From: Puffinus mauretanicus
Lineage: Eukaryota; Chordata; Aves; Procellariiformes; Procellariidae
Direction of reading: 5' to 3'
Assembly: GCA_023333565.1 (NCBI GenBank)
Contig: JAJKFH010000205.1
Coordinates: forward strand, 1,364,001-1,428,000
DNA length: 64,000 bases
The notes under the pieces were generated by a model. That model had not been told where the DNA came from. It saw nothing but the letters and a program-made list of their open reading frames with translations, and did not search any database. This document shows, in pieces, positions 24,712-37,667 of the stretch (position 1 is the first letter of the stretch; each line of letters begins with the position of its first letter). The position numbers and the translations under genes are program-made.

Positions 24712-26438
24712 GAGATTTCAGCCAAGACCCCTCAGGGAACACCACTCCTACAGTCTGCCCTGGAGTGCTGGTGAGGAAGAGCAGGTACAGAAGTCTTCTG
24801 GGTGAGAGATCTCATCAGAAATCGGGAGTTTCGGGAGAGATTCTTGGCTTTCCCACAGGTTTCTTGTATGCAAAGTAAGTAACTTAATCTGTGCCCCAAT
24901 TACCTTCTTGAAGAGAAGATATTGTTTTACCCGTCTGCAGCAAAGGAAGGTTCATTGCTGCTTGATGCAAAGGTAAGTTTGGTGGTGAAGGTGCATCAAC
25001 ATAGGTCCTTTTTCTAGGACTTAATGGAAAGCTCAAAATTTAAAGTTAAATTCTTCCCCAGGGTATTAAAAACATTTTGCTTTGGCCGCTTTATCTCTAG
25101 TTCCAGATAATCTCTCCCGCTTCAGTGAGCTCCTTCCTAGCAGTGGGAATGAAATACAAGCAAGAAGAAAAAAGCAAAACAGCAAGTCAAAAAATCTCTT
25201 TGGAGCCAATGCTGGTAACAGAAAATTTTAAGTGCCTCATTCTTTTCTCCTCCCAACTGTTCCACTCCTAACAATATTGGCAGTTGTTTGAGGAAAGCCC
25301 CTCAGTATTTTCACTATATATTTCCTGTAAATACTCAACACAGCACAATATGCATTCTTTTTACTATCAATATTTCAACGTGGGCTTCCTTAAAAAAAGG
25401 ACCTTCTGTGCCAAGCAGTCCTCCCCCACATCAGCGTGCTTGCAAACACGCTGCTCTTTCCAGTGACACCCAGTGACGAGCAAAACAAATCTGGTGGTGG
25501 TCCCCAGACGTATATACACCAGCCATTAAGCTCCTATCAATAGCTGGAGAGCTGGGTCTTTGGGTCCAGTGGACATGGCTGCAGCCACGGACACAAGCCC
25601 AAGCGCAGCTTACATGCGTGATTTAGGAGCAAGCCAGAGCCTTAGAGCTAGACCAACTCAGCGCTTGCTTCCCTCCACGTGGTTCTTCTGCAAAGCTGCT
25701 CCTTAAGCCCAATTCCCAGTGCAAGGCAGCAGGACTTGAAGGCATTTTAGAAAACCTTAATCTAGAAGCTCTGTAGAGCAAATGCTCTTTTCTACGTCTG
25801 CTCCACACAGCTCTCTCAAGGCTGCCACTTTTCTGCATTAAACTGTTCTTGCCTGAGTAGATTTTCAAGTCCAGAACTTTTACATGGATAGTTTTTATGT
25901 TCACTAGAAGTTTGGGGCGTTTCATCCCCTCTCCATTTTTATTCCCTAGCATCCTACGTATCACCCAGGCTCCCGAGGCGAGGCAGCCAAGCTCCGCTCT
26001 TGCTGGCCCTCCCTCCACATCCACGGGCAGAGCGGGCTCTTCCAGCCCCTGGAGCGAGGCGTAGCTGCGAACCGGACACTGGGCGCAGCTTCCAGGGTGC
26101 CTTGGAGCTGCAGAAATTGCTCAGCCCCCTTTTTACTTTCCGAGGGTGAAACTTCAGGTTTGCCTCCTGCCTCCAGGTCGATGGGTGAATCAGTAAAAGC
26201 AGACACCCTGGCCACCAGCTTGCCACACAGGGAAGGGAGAGGGACATTTCAGTTTGAACTTGAAAATCTAACTGTGATTTTTAATCGAGTTAAAAATCAG
26301 AAACTAAGTTTGGGGCTCAACTTCAAACTACACACCGAAACAAGCCGTCCCCTTTTAACCTCGTGCAATAGAGAAAACGATTCAACAGCCTGTAAATCTG
26401 CAGAGAGCACGCACCAATGGTACCGATTCCTTTTTTCC

Positions 26439-26443
26439 AATGA
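26439..26443. repeat. Probable target-site duplication, left copy (AATGA)
   Basis: AATGA stands before the opening TG of the LTR. The right copy at 27509-27513 is GATGA, one transition different, which fits an older insertion. Confidence 0.6.
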
Positions 26444-26744
26444 TGTATTGGGTTTGTGCGGCAAGGTTTTGGTAGCTGGGGTGGCTGTTAGAAGCTTCCC
26501 CCATGGCCGAGAGAGCCAACGCCAGCCGGCTCCAAGACAGACCCGCTGCTGGCCGAGGCTGAGCCCAACAGCGACGGTGGCAGTGCCTCTGGGACAATAT
26601 GTTTAAGAAGGGGGAAAAAAACCCTGCACAACTGGAGCCGGAGAGAGGAGTGAGAATATGCGAGAGAAACAACCCTGCAGACACCAAGGTCAGTGAAGGA
26701 GGGGGAGGAGGTGCTCCAGGCCCTGCAGCCCCTGGTGAAGACCA

Positions 26745-27110
26745 TGGTGAGGCAGGCTGTCCTCTGCACCCCACGGAGGTCCACGGTGGAGCAGATATCC
26801 ACCTGCAGCCCGGGGAGGACCCCACGCCAGAGCAGGGGGATGCCTGAAGGAGGCTGTGACCCCGTGGGAAGCCCGCGCTGGAGCAGGCTCCTGGCAGGAC
26901 CAGTGGCCCCGTGGAGAGAGGAGCCCAGGCTGGAGCAGGTTTGCTGGCAGGACTTGTGACCCCGTGGGGGACCCACGCTGGAGCAGCCTGTTCCTGAAGG
27001 ACTGCACCCCGTGGAAGGGACCCACGCTGGAGCAGTTCATGAAGAACTGCAGCCCCTGGGAAGGACTCACGTTGGAGAAGTTCGTGGAGGACCCCACGCT
27101 GGAGCAGGGA
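26745..27110 (+). repeat. Imperfect tandem array inside the LTR (about 50-bp period)
   Basis: GGAGCAG or close variants recur at 26788, 26829, 26880, 26932, 26980, 27029, 27074 and 27101. The gaps are 41, 51, 52, 48, 49, 45 and 27 bases. Most units also carry a CCCCGTGG block and GACCCACGCTGG. The units differ from one another by substitutions and small indels, so this is an old array and not a recent expansion. Confidence 0.8.
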
Positions 27111-27313
27111 GAGAGTGCGAGGAGTCCTCCCCCTGAGGAGGAAGGAGCGGCAGCGAGAGCGTGTGATGAGCTGACCACAACCCCCATTCCCGTCCCCCTG
27201 CGCCGCTGGGAGGGAGGGAATTTGGGAATGAAGTTGAGCCCGGGAAGAAGGGAGGGGTGGGGGGAAGGTGTTTTTAAGATTTGGTTCTATTATCCTGCTC
27301 TGATTTGATTGAT

Positions 27314-27319
27314 AATAAA
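27314..27319 (+). terminator. LTR polyadenylation signal AATAAA
   Basis: AATAAA occurs in GATAATAAATTAAATTAA, followed by a T-rich and then GTCTGTTTTG tract. This is the expected R/U5 position of this LTR family. Confidence 0.65.
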
Positions 27320-30300
27320 TTAAATTAATTTTTTTCCCCAAGTCAAGTCTGTTTTGCCTGTGACGGTAATTGCCGGGTGATCTCTCCCTGCCCTTATCTC
27401 CACCCACGAGCTTTTCGTTATATTTTCTCCCCCCTGTACAGCTGAGGAGGGGAGTGATAGAGCGGCTTTGGTGGGCACCTGGTGTCCAGCCAGGGTCACC
27501 CCATCGCAGATGAGGACTGTATACATCAACCCATGAGCAAAGCTCTCCCCTCTGCTCCCCACTGAACCCAGAGCAGCACATAGGACTCTAGAGAAGACGA
27601 TGCTTGAAGACAAGGAAATTTTATTCCTTCAAGAATTCATTACATACCACTCCCCTCTCCCCTTTGCTCTCCCAAAGAAAAGTATCTGCTAGCAAAATTT
27701 ATCTCTAGCATCAGAGGAGCAGCAGGATCCCTGCCCTTAGGCAAAGAAAGAAAGATCAGAACGGGATTTCTGTGCAAACATGAACCGAATCCCAAGTTCC
27801 CTCGCACGAGAGCAGCCCCATCTTCTGAGCCAGCCAGTTAAATATTGAAGGAAAGGCATGCAGCAGCTCCGATTATGTGGAACAAAAATTAATTGAGGGC
27901 ATAAGCCTCCGATTCGGCTCTCCATTTATTTTTTCCACAGCACATTATATGTGAGTGTGGGTTGCAATGCAGACACCTGCAGGGAAAGCAGCCCGACCCA
28001 TCTGTGACAGTGATATTACCTCCTTTTATTTGTTTTTCTGGTTAAAGCTTCCTTTTTTTATCAGTCCTGCCACAGACAGATGTGTGGAGTCTTCCAAAAC
28101 TGCATCCCCCTTCCTGACATTTTAAACTACTCATTTAGAGAGCTGTAATTTGAAAAACGACAAACTTTCCCCCAAAACAGGCTTTAAAATAAGACATGGG
28201 AAAAAAACAAAGCTAATTTCCAACAGAATCTCAAAAACACCATTGCAAGAGCCCACACCCTTCCCCTAAGATACAAATTAAAGCCCTATTCGCCCGCACC
28301 CCAGTCTTTAACAGAAATCCTTCCATTGTTTAAAGCCTTACACACTTACACACATTTTGGCCCATGGTAAAAAAAAAAAAACAACTAAAAAACCCCTGGG
28401 AACAACAGCCCTATTCTGGCCCAGCAACAAGCCAGATAAGTGCCTGGATTTGCCATTTACAGCTCCTGGGCACCTCAAGCCGTGTCAACGGGGGATGTTT
28501 CAGCGGCAGGGCTTTTGCAGGACTACGTTCCTCTATTTTTAATTTTTTTTTTGGTATCTTTGCCACCAGGAGAGAGTCCTGCCGCTCTTCTCTTTCCAAG
28601 GCAAAGGCGTGATTCTGCCAGCGGTGACAATGCCAGCAGCCAACGAAGCCACCGCAACAACAATCAGATGGGAGGAAGGGACAATGCGTGTTGGGTTCGT
28701 GCTGCAAGATGATGCTGGTATGCAAGAGAAGACTTGTTCCTGCACTTCCATACTGCAGTTTGCCATACCAACGTTGGCATTGAGAGATAATAACTACATC
28801 CAAGCTGGACACCTAGACCATAGCACAGAGTGACCCATGCTCAGGTCCAGCGGGAAGCACTACCTTGTGCAGAAGGTAAGAGAGGTCTCCAGACTGCAAG
28901 ACCACAGGAGCAAACACCACGGAGCCCGCTAGCACCAGGCATTTGCCCCAGCTGGGCACAACCACCACCCGACTCTGAGCACCCAGGTGCCAGAGCCGAA
29001 CATGCCACACAGCTCACCGTGGCATGGAGAGAGGTTTTGGGAGACCGGTAAGAAGCGCTGCTGTGAGGATGATGTGGTGCTTTGTGGTGGGCTTGGATAC
29101 GACTGGCAGGATTTGAAAGTGTCTGCTACACACCTGACAAGAGGAATATTGATTTTCTGAGAGATTTAGGAGAGGATGCTCTTCCCAACAATCTGATACA
29201 TCCTTTTTAAATAGCAGTTGTATTTAATTATTGCTAACAAAATGCTTTCAACTCTAATTCTTACGGACACTATTGAGCATATCTATAACCATTCCAATAA
29301 TCCTCAAAAGATCTTAACCAAATAACACGAGAAGGTGCCCTCTGACCCATCCTGCATCCTTCAGGGAGCCCGTACGTCTGCTCAGGATGGTGTTGCCCAC
29401 CTGCCTCTGCTGTGCAGGGACCAGCGGGGTGCCCGCGGGCTCTGCTGGGAGAGTAAAGAGGTGAGACTTTGGGAAAAATGAATTATCCACGCTACAGTGC
29501 GGGATGTTTTGTTCCATACGGCTCGAACATCTGGACTTGTTATCTAAAGCACAGCCCTTATACCTTGGTGAACTCCGCAATGACTTACTTATTCCGCTGC
29601 CAAACCACGCACGTGCCTCCCCCCTCCACTCCAAAACATTCATCCTCCTGTCCACATAGCCTTTGCAGGTCAAGCTCAGGCACCAGTATGCAAGAAGGGG
29701 GTCTTGAGGGCTGATCTGACACTAAGAGACCTACAGCACGGTGGGTCAGGCTTTCCTGCAGCATGTCGACAAGCAGCATCATATAGTTGCTATAGGTACC
29801 GGTATCAGCCCATTCACAACAACGGCAGCTAAGATCAGCACCACCGGCTACTGTTACCGCAGGGCAATCAAGACTCTTTTCCCTTGAAGCCCACAAGAAT
29901 ATCATAAGCGCATCTTCTAGAAAGTTGAACCATAATACTTCAAGAGGACAAAGGCTCCTTAAAATGCAGATCAGCAGAAACCCTGCACGGGAAGCAGGCT
30001 GCTGCCGGCGGGGCTTGGCTGAGGAAAAGCATCTCCACCAACAGCCCCACCACTGCCTCTCGCTTCCACCTCTGCCCAAGCACAGCTCCGGAGTAACTTG
30101 CCTTATCTTAGATGCAAGCCACCAGATTGAAACAAAATGTTTCGCTAGCAAAATGCTAACAAAATGTTAGCACAGCTTTCTGCAGTGCCAACATCACCAG
30201 TTTCAGTCTTAAATCAGACACTCGGAGCAGCTTGCCACTGCCTTGCTTGCGAGGCAGATTTTATGTTTCTAAAGTACCTTATTTTTAGGCGCAGTTATCA

Positions 30301-33300
30301 ACCCTCACGTCACCATACATGCCCTACTTTCTATGTTTTCTGCATCTACTCTTGGCCACAGTCAGTGATGGTACGTTGGCTTGACTTGCTGCTCTGACAA
30401 TGCAGTTGTGCTGACATTCAGTTTCATCAAATATTTACCACTTCTTGGTTTGAAAACATGATTTTTGGATACTTTACATTAACTTGACTATGAACCAGAA
30501 TTGCTGGTACTGCTCTCCTCCTCGTCAGTCTCGTCCTTACTTGGCTTCTGCCATTTCTGGGATTACAAGCACTAGGGCTCTGCTGCCACAGGCCAAGGAG
30601 AACCAAGGTCCCTCTCCTCGTCCACCCATGGGCACAAGGTTTAGCCATCCTTCTCTGCTGCCTCGATGTGCAAACAGCCAGACCAGGGGAGAGACTCTTC
30701 CCAAAGATATAGAGATTTAAGGGCCAGAACTCAGCTGGAAAGAGTGGCTGCTCTTAAGGAACGGCTTTCTGGAGGGCTTCCCGGGCACAGGTATCCACCC
30801 TGCCATTCTGTAGGTACCTCAGCTGAATATTTGTTCTGAGCAGCAGTTTTATTTGGATGGCAGAAAAAAAAAAAGAGTGTTCTGGAAGTAAAAGTCAAAT
30901 TCAGGTAGCAGGGGCATCTTAAAGCCAGAAATCTGAGCCTGCAGATGGAGATGGCCCTTCTGCATCCTGCTGACAGATCTACAGCACAGCTCCCACCAGC
31001 TGCTTTGGTGGGTTAAGCAAGTCAGCAAGCAAAGCCCACCCAGCACAAAGCCCCTCTTAATTTCACATACCAGACAAACTCTTGCTTAAGACCTCAGCAA
31101 TAAAAAGCCAAGCCCTACACAAATCCCTAAATCTCAGCTTAGCACCATAAAGTAGAGAAAATGATGGTGGGTATTACTAGACACGTCACAGCCAGCATGG
31201 GGCTCACGTATTCCTTGGTCTTTCTCCTCTGATGGGTATTTGACCTTTGAGCTGCTGAGCAAGTAATCAAACAGAATTTATGCCTGTGAAATGCTGCCAA
31301 CATCCAATATTGCCACACGGAGCCACTGTAGAGCAATGCCTCATCCTTGGGGTTTTCCCATACAGATCATTAGAGGTGCCATGACTATACCATAACGTCA
31401 CATGGAGCAGTTGGGACAAAATTAAGGCAACTGGCACCGATGAGCGAAGCTGCACATCTCCAGCCTTCCCTCCCAGGCTGTCCCCTCTCTTCTCCTCCAG
31501 AAATACCCAACCTGCAACTCCTGCCCCTTCCAGCTGAAGGGCAAAGCATCAAGAGTTGGGTGCCGAGCAGCCCCTCACCTACAGAGCAGAGGCAAGAGCT
31601 AATGAGCAAACTCACAAGGGAGGTCTCTTGGCAACACGAGGTGAGAGAAAAGGAGGGGAAAATTGCTGCCAGCTTGTTTGTGTGCACTTAGGGTGGCATT
31701 TCCAACCCTGTAATTGTTGCATAATGAATTTAGCAATGGAGTTCAAGAGCTATGATTCATTCAGGCCAAAAAAACATGAGTCAGCCCCCAAAGAATCATA
31801 AGATGTTAAAATTATATACATTTAACTTCAGCTTGACAAATCCAAAGGAGCGGTGTAACAGCAGAGTGTCTCAGCACAACTCAAAACATCATGCAAACAT
31901 CCCCACTCCTCCTCCCAGCCAACGCAAGACGAGAGCAGCACGAGAGCAGCGCCTAGGTCGGCCGTTGCAAATAATTTACGCCTGCCACTATGCCCAGCTC
32001 AGGTTATCAGCCCCAGCTTAGAAAAAGGCACCTGATGCTGCCTCTTACGGAGCACTCACACTGACTCACCGAGAAAGGTGATAAGGTTCCATCCAGCCTA
32101 AGAAAAGATCTTTGCGCAATCTCACCGTGGACCTGGGGGGGGATGAGCGCTCGGGATGCTCGTTCCACTGCGTGTGACCAGCACAGCAGCCGGAGAGAGG
32201 ACGGGGGAGGAGAGCAGAGGTGGGTGCGGGGAGCTGGCAGTCAGGGTGTTACAGCCAACCGTGGGGGTGGGAAAGGAGCGCAGCTCTCTGCAAGGGATCG
32301 AGGAAGAAACAGGGCAGATTTATTACAGAAAAGGATGCCTAAGTTAAGGAGCGTGTGCGGATCGCCGGGAGGCGATGCAGAGAAGACCTCGTGAAAAACA
32401 AGATGCTTTCCTAGCTCTGTTGGGTGATCTTGCTTAAGTCATGCCCTGTATTTTGTGCTTATGGAGCTTGCATGTACGGAAGGAAAAGTTATTCTGAAGT
32501 GAGATAGGGTGCGAATTCAAAGCAGAACAATTATTCTGGGTTAACTCCCCAGGTGGCTTCTTATTCTAGAGTGGCAGTACCTTTTTCTAGTTTAATTCAC
32601 TTTAAAAATAGATTAGGCCAATGGTTCTGATCTGCAAGGCCATGGTAGCTGGCCTGCCGCTTTTAGAGCATCCTTAATTAGAGCCTGGATATGGGGACAT
32701 GGGGGGCTCCAGGATGCAGATGTGATAGTCCAAATTTGGAAACATGATATTAACCTAAACCAGGAAAGAAACAACCGCCTGCAGGAGGGTCTGCACAGAC
32801 ACCGCTCGGGCAGGACCTGCTGCGCAGCAGCTATTCCTGCAGCAGGCACCCAGGGACACACCGCGGCAGGGACAGCCCATGCAACACTGCCAACCAGAGA
32901 CCAAACAGCACTAGACGAAACCCACAATCTGCACCTTGCACGCAACCAAAAGCCTTCTTACAAAGCCATTTTTGTTTGAGGTTCATTTGAATTTACCATT
33001 TATCAAGCTTCCATTTAGCCTCATTAATCACAGCCTATCAAGCTATTTCAAATGCAAACATAGAAAAGTACCCAGCAACTGCACTTCTTCGTTTATCCTT
33101 CTCCTGCTGGAATTATGGAAGGCTACGAAGCAGGAATGCCAACCCACCTGTCTCCTGCTTTTCAACCACCTCCCATGGGATGAAATCAGCTGACTGATTC
33201 TGGAAAAAACCACACTGATCTCTTTCCCTGCCAGCTAGCAACATTCAAGGATAGCAAACAATATGTTGTGCGAGAGAAAGAGCATCCCTGTGAAAGTCGA

Positions 33301-36300
33301 GGGGAGAGGCAGATTCGTGGCTCCCGGCAGCACCGGTACCTGCATCAGCACGCGGATGCCGTCTCTGGAAGCAGGGGCGGCCAAGCCACCTTTGTCAAAG
33401 GCTCTGCATTTCCTACCCGGGGCCTCTAGAGCCAGAGATCTCGCGGCTCACCTAATCCGCGTCAAATGATATACCATTTGTTTGCTTTGTATGGGTATTA
33501 AGGCTTAGCCTTCCTCAAGCTATTCTTTTTTTTCCCTTGGTGCCTACATGGCTGTTAACCCCAGTATCGACACGCTTCCGTGAGACTTGCAAGGAGAAGG
33601 TCCATTAGGAAGAAATGCGTTACTCCGAAAGCAACATTTGCCCCAGCTAGCAGAGGTGCCGAGGGGTCCCGCCAAGTTCAGACCCCGTCCAGTATCATCA
33701 GTTCTCACTGATGAATGCTTTCTGGCTTTGCCACGAAACGCAGGGCACGGTGTTCACCCCTCTCACCTTCTTTCCCTCCCAAAGTTTGACAGTTTTTTCC
33801 ACTGCCCTTCATCTGTGCTCTTTGCCTAAGCAAACCCCCAAGTGGGAATTATCCTGATTTCAGAGGGGAAGGGGCAGGCAGCCGGTGGTTCACATCCACG
33901 GTTACCAGTCCCTTACGTTGCTGCCGGCGGCAAGGCACGCTGTGCTCCAGGCTGAGCCCGCCACCGAGCAGGACCCGGCGTAGGAGCGGGTTTTGGGTCA
34001 CTCAGAGCTGGAGCCTGATGTCTGCGGGACACCACGGCTCCCCCGCACCTCCACCCCAGCCAGCAAAGCAGCCGGGCTCTGCTGTCCCTTCAGCAGTGCC
34101 ACCCTCAAAAAAAAAAAAATTTTAAAATATAATATATTTTTATATATATAAAGAAAAACCATGTCGGACAGCAAAAAGTGACAGTCTACAAACGAACATG
34201 CCCTAAACAAGACTCTGGCGAGCAGCACAGCTGGTGTCGACCAGCAGCAGCGCAGGCAGAATGGCGCTGTCGAGATGAATGAGCCAGGGAGCACGTGGAA
34301 AGGAGATGAGGAGAGACAAGTAGATTAATAGAAGACGACAGATTTCTAGTAAGATTGCGATAAGCCTCTGAACTTCCCTAAAGGATGAGCCAGCTGGCAA
34401 GGCCATCCCAGGAGGTGGTGTAACTCCACTAACAGCCTCGCAAAAAGCCAACAGCTGACCCCTTTCACACATCCCGGCTCGCTCCTGCAGTTCTTTAAGC
34501 AAGGAGGGCTGAAGGCGCCGTGCCTGGATGCTTCGACACCGGCACTCTGCAAGCACAGCCCTCCTTGCAGAGAAGCCGCCAGCTCTGAATTATTTTCAAC
34601 ACGCAAACAAGCAGCGAGGTCGGGCTGACCGTAAGCGCCGGCAGGGCACGCCGTCCCGCTCTCCCCGGCCCCGACCAGCCGAGCAGCACGTTGCGTTGCC
34701 CACGCCGGGGCTAATCCTGACCCAGCGTCGGGCCATGAAGCTGCCAGGCACGTCTGGGGAGAGGCACATCGCTCCTGAAAAGGGCTTTGCCAAAGCAGGG
34801 AGGGGGACAGCAAAGTGATGAGCGGGGCCCCTGCGTCGTGCTTTCGCCTCCTTCTTAAATTCAGCTCTGCTGGGATCCCCGGCAGAGCCGAGTCCTGCAA
34901 AAACATTACACCCCTGTGAGCAGTTTCACCCTCTGAGGAGGAAGAGGAGAGAGCTATCCACAGGGGAAGGCAAGCTTGAAATGTTAAGATTTTTATACTT
35001 TAAGGGACGATACCTTCAAAACCTGCTGGAGCCGGAGTGGATACCGTGCCCAGGTATGGCTAACAGAGTTTACTGTGCCCCCTCTCCAGCACCTCAACAA
35101 ACCCCATACGGATTTGAAACTGGAGGTATCGCCTGGGGCAGCAGAGGGTTTCAGAGCAAAGAACAGCAGCAGCCAGTTTGTTTGATATCAGGCAAGTTTT
35201 TCTTCTTAGGCCAATTAGCTGGTGATATAATTTGCCCACTAAGGTCACTGAATCATCATTTAGCAGTTTCAAAGGAGACAAGATGAACTGCAGGCCAATT
35301 TTCCCCCTCCAGCTCAATCAGTGATTCAAAATGCAGTTAATGATAGTGGTTCATAAGTATCTGGCAGAGGATTTGAGAGGGCAATTTATTGCCCAAAAAG
35401 AGATTGACCTCTTTCACACCAAAGAAACGAAGCCTGTGAAGATGTAGGACCTAACCTTGCTATCTTAATTCACAATCATTAAATACCCGAGAGCTGCCAA
35501 ACTTGAGTCAGACGTAGGTAAAAGGAAAAAGGAGAAGCAGAACCAAAAACAGGTTAAGGAAGGTCACAGTTAAAACCCATTTTGTCACCAGCGGGCAAGA
35601 GACCTTTCTGAGGATGGGGATAAGAAAGGAGTAACATCCCCAGAAGACTTTTAGCACAAACTCTGCATTTTCGTGAGTTTATATAAGATAAAAATGAGAC
35701 ATCCCCTCATCCACAAAAGCTTCATTTTTGTCAACCTCAGGCTCCGTAACCAGTAAACACTAGTTGATGTTTTTCTTCTTACTGGATGAAATGTGCCTAG
35801 AGGCAACAGGCATTTGATAAATTATTAAACCAAGGGAAAATAAGGTTCCAACAAAGTGGCTGCAGAAGCGATGCAGAAGCACCAAGGAGCCGGTACAATT
35901 GGTACCAGCACCCTCACACAGAGTCATTTTTCCTGCAACGACAGACTCAACAACAAGACATTGTTAGAAACGGGCAGGCTGGACACGTGGTCTTGATGGC
36001 AAAAAGACACGGTATCTCAGTATTTCATCACATCCACCACAGATATTTGAAGTTCAACACTTTAAACCTTATTTTTCTTATCAAATAGTCACTTATGTTT
36101 TCCAGTCAGAAGGAAAATAAGCACTTTTTTTTTTTTAACCTCATGAGACATCTCAGGACATGAAGCAAAACCCATAAAAATAATGTAATAAGAGTATTTT
36201 CAATATCATCCACAGTTTTTGATCCAATCCATAGCATAGAGATTAAACAAGGAAGCAAAAAACATAAATGAAAACGTGTTCTTCATATTCAGGATATAAT

Positions 36301-36631
36301 ATGTTACATCTTTCACAACAAACACAATCCCCCGCCAGATTAAATTCAGTTCCAGCCAGAAAAAACCCTTCTGCTTTCTGCCATAACAGCGCTTGGCCCT
36401 TCCATCTGGGAAAAAGCACTTGGCAGTCATGGCAGGCTCAGGACACCTGGGTCAAGGTGAAAGCCAGGGCAGCCCAGGGAGCCGCTTCTCCTGAGGTTCC
36501 CTGAGCATTTGTTAGGGGAGATCAAACCGAGAGGGGCTTTTTTTTTTTCCCCCCAGGTTTGTGAGCCCTCTGCTTTCCTTGACAATTTGTGAGAAGCCAC
36601 CTTCTCTGTTACTCCACTGTAGCTTGATGCG

Positions 36632-36652
36632 TCCTCCTCCTCCTCCTCCTCC
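36632..36652. repeat. (TCC)7 trinucleotide repeat
   Basis: Seven perfect TCC units within intron 1. No coding role is visible. Confidence 0.9.
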
Positions 36653-37525
36653 AGCAGTTATCACAGTGCAGAAAAGATCTTTTCACAGTAAGCAAAGATA
36701 TAAATGTGAACTTGGCTTGTCAACAGAGTCAACCGAAAGCATCTCTACCACCACTGACGCCTCAGACCCTGGAGCTGGAGAAGGGGCTGAAGTTCAAGCT
36801 GAAGTTCGCCTGCTCTGACAGTATCTGAAGGAGACTCTCTGAGAAAGACCTTCATCTCACGCAGAAACCAGCACTTGCAATCCTGATGCCATTTCAGGAA
36901 TTACGATTGCTTATATTTACACTACCTCCAGTATATTTCTTCCACATCCGAATCATGCCAAAAGGGCGAGGATTTCTAAACGCAATAAGCAAAACCCACC
37001 CACGGACAAACGCAAGAAATGCACATCTTCCGTGTCTTGGGTTTTGCATGATGACCCACGGTACAAACGTGTACTTAAACACTAACGCCAACCGTTCAAT
37101 GGAATAAAAACTGCCTTAAAGGGGTAATTACGTCCTCACCATTAGATGCGTCCAAGATAAGGTTAGCCAAATTTATTGAGGGATTAGCCGGGTGCCCGAT
37201 GCTGCCCGGGGAAGGCAGCGGACTACATTATTTAAGTGCCTCTCGCCAGCCCGGTCTAGGATTGCAGGGGGCTGGAGTTACCGAAACTCCGCGGCGTGAT
37301 TGCAGGCGCTGCCCCGGCCGCGGCGGGGATCCCGCGGGGGGAGGACACCCACCGCTCGGGGGGGCAGGGGAGCGGGGAGCCCCGCCGCCGCGCCCGCAGC
37401 ATCCCGCTCGGCCGCTGCCCGCGCCGGGCCGCGCCCGCTCCCCGCTCCCCCGGCCCCGCGCCCCCGGCCCCGCACTCACCCGTGGCAGCTCCGCGCGGCG
37501 CAGCGGGCCCGGCCGCCGTGCTCCG

Positions 37526-37569
37526 GCAGGCAGCAGGCAGGAGCAGGCAGCAGGCAGACAGGCAGGCAG
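37526..37569. repeat. Degenerate GGCAG/CAGGCAG repeat in the leader exon
   Basis: About 44 bases are built from GGCAG and CAG steps (CTGCC and CTG in the transcript). In RNA this would be a C/U/G repeat in the PPP1R16B leader. Such tracts often vary in length between individuals. Confidence 0.8.
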
Positions 37570-37633
37570 CGGCGCCGCGCAGCCCCGGCCCCCGCCCGCC
37601 TCCGGCTCCGGCCGCAGCTCCGCCCCGAGGTGG

Positions 37634-37667
37634 GGCCGCGGAGGGGGCGCGGCCGCGGAGGGGGCGC
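37634..37667. repeat. Two exact copies of a 17-base GC unit with a NotI site at the join
   Basis: GGCCGCGGAGGGGGCGC occurs twice head to tail (37634-37650 and 37651-37667). The junction creates GCGGCCGC at 37649-37656. It lies in the core of the CpG island, near the expected start of transcription. Confidence 0.9.

Larger units (their letters stand above)
26444..27508 (+). mobile_element. Solo LTR of a second avian ERVL-like family, 1065 bp
   Basis: The element opens TGTATTGGGTTTGTGCGGCA, continues AGGTTTTGGTAGC, and ends with GGTGTCCAGCCAGGGTCACC and ATCGCA. These ends are familiar from a long-LTR avian endogenous retrovirus family. The near-matching 5-bp flanks support an ERVL-type integration. 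The middle (about 26745-27110) is an irregular tandem array of roughly 50-bp units around CACGCTGGAGCAG. An AATAAA signal lies at 27314. No internal retroviral genes remain. It lies in PPP1R16B intron 1, antisense to the gene. A 399-codon open frame spans it on the minus strand, but this reflects its GC-rich repeats and not a protein. Confidence 0.88.
17878..37479 (-). other. PPP1R16B: PPP1R16B intron 1 (about 19.6 kb)
   Basis: The intron is bounded by the GTGAGT donor at 37479 and the CAG acceptor before 17877. Apart from the solo LTR at 26444-27508 I see no gene in it. Segments 17878-26438 and 27514-37285 contain only chance frames, none with a recognisable domain. They also hold A- or T-runs (24680-24711 is the longest A-rich tract), an AT-rich block at 34106-34155, a (TCC)7 run at 36632-36652, and AT-rich conserved-looking tracts such as 35190-35560. 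The intron extent depends on the exon 1 assignment being right. Confidence 0.7.

Noticed and set aside
26382..27581. A 399-codon open frame on the minus strand
   Set aside because: It is antisense to the solo LTR and follows its GC-rich tandem units. The predicted protein is Ser/Leu/Pro/Ala-rich low complexity with no domain, and it crosses both LTR boundaries.
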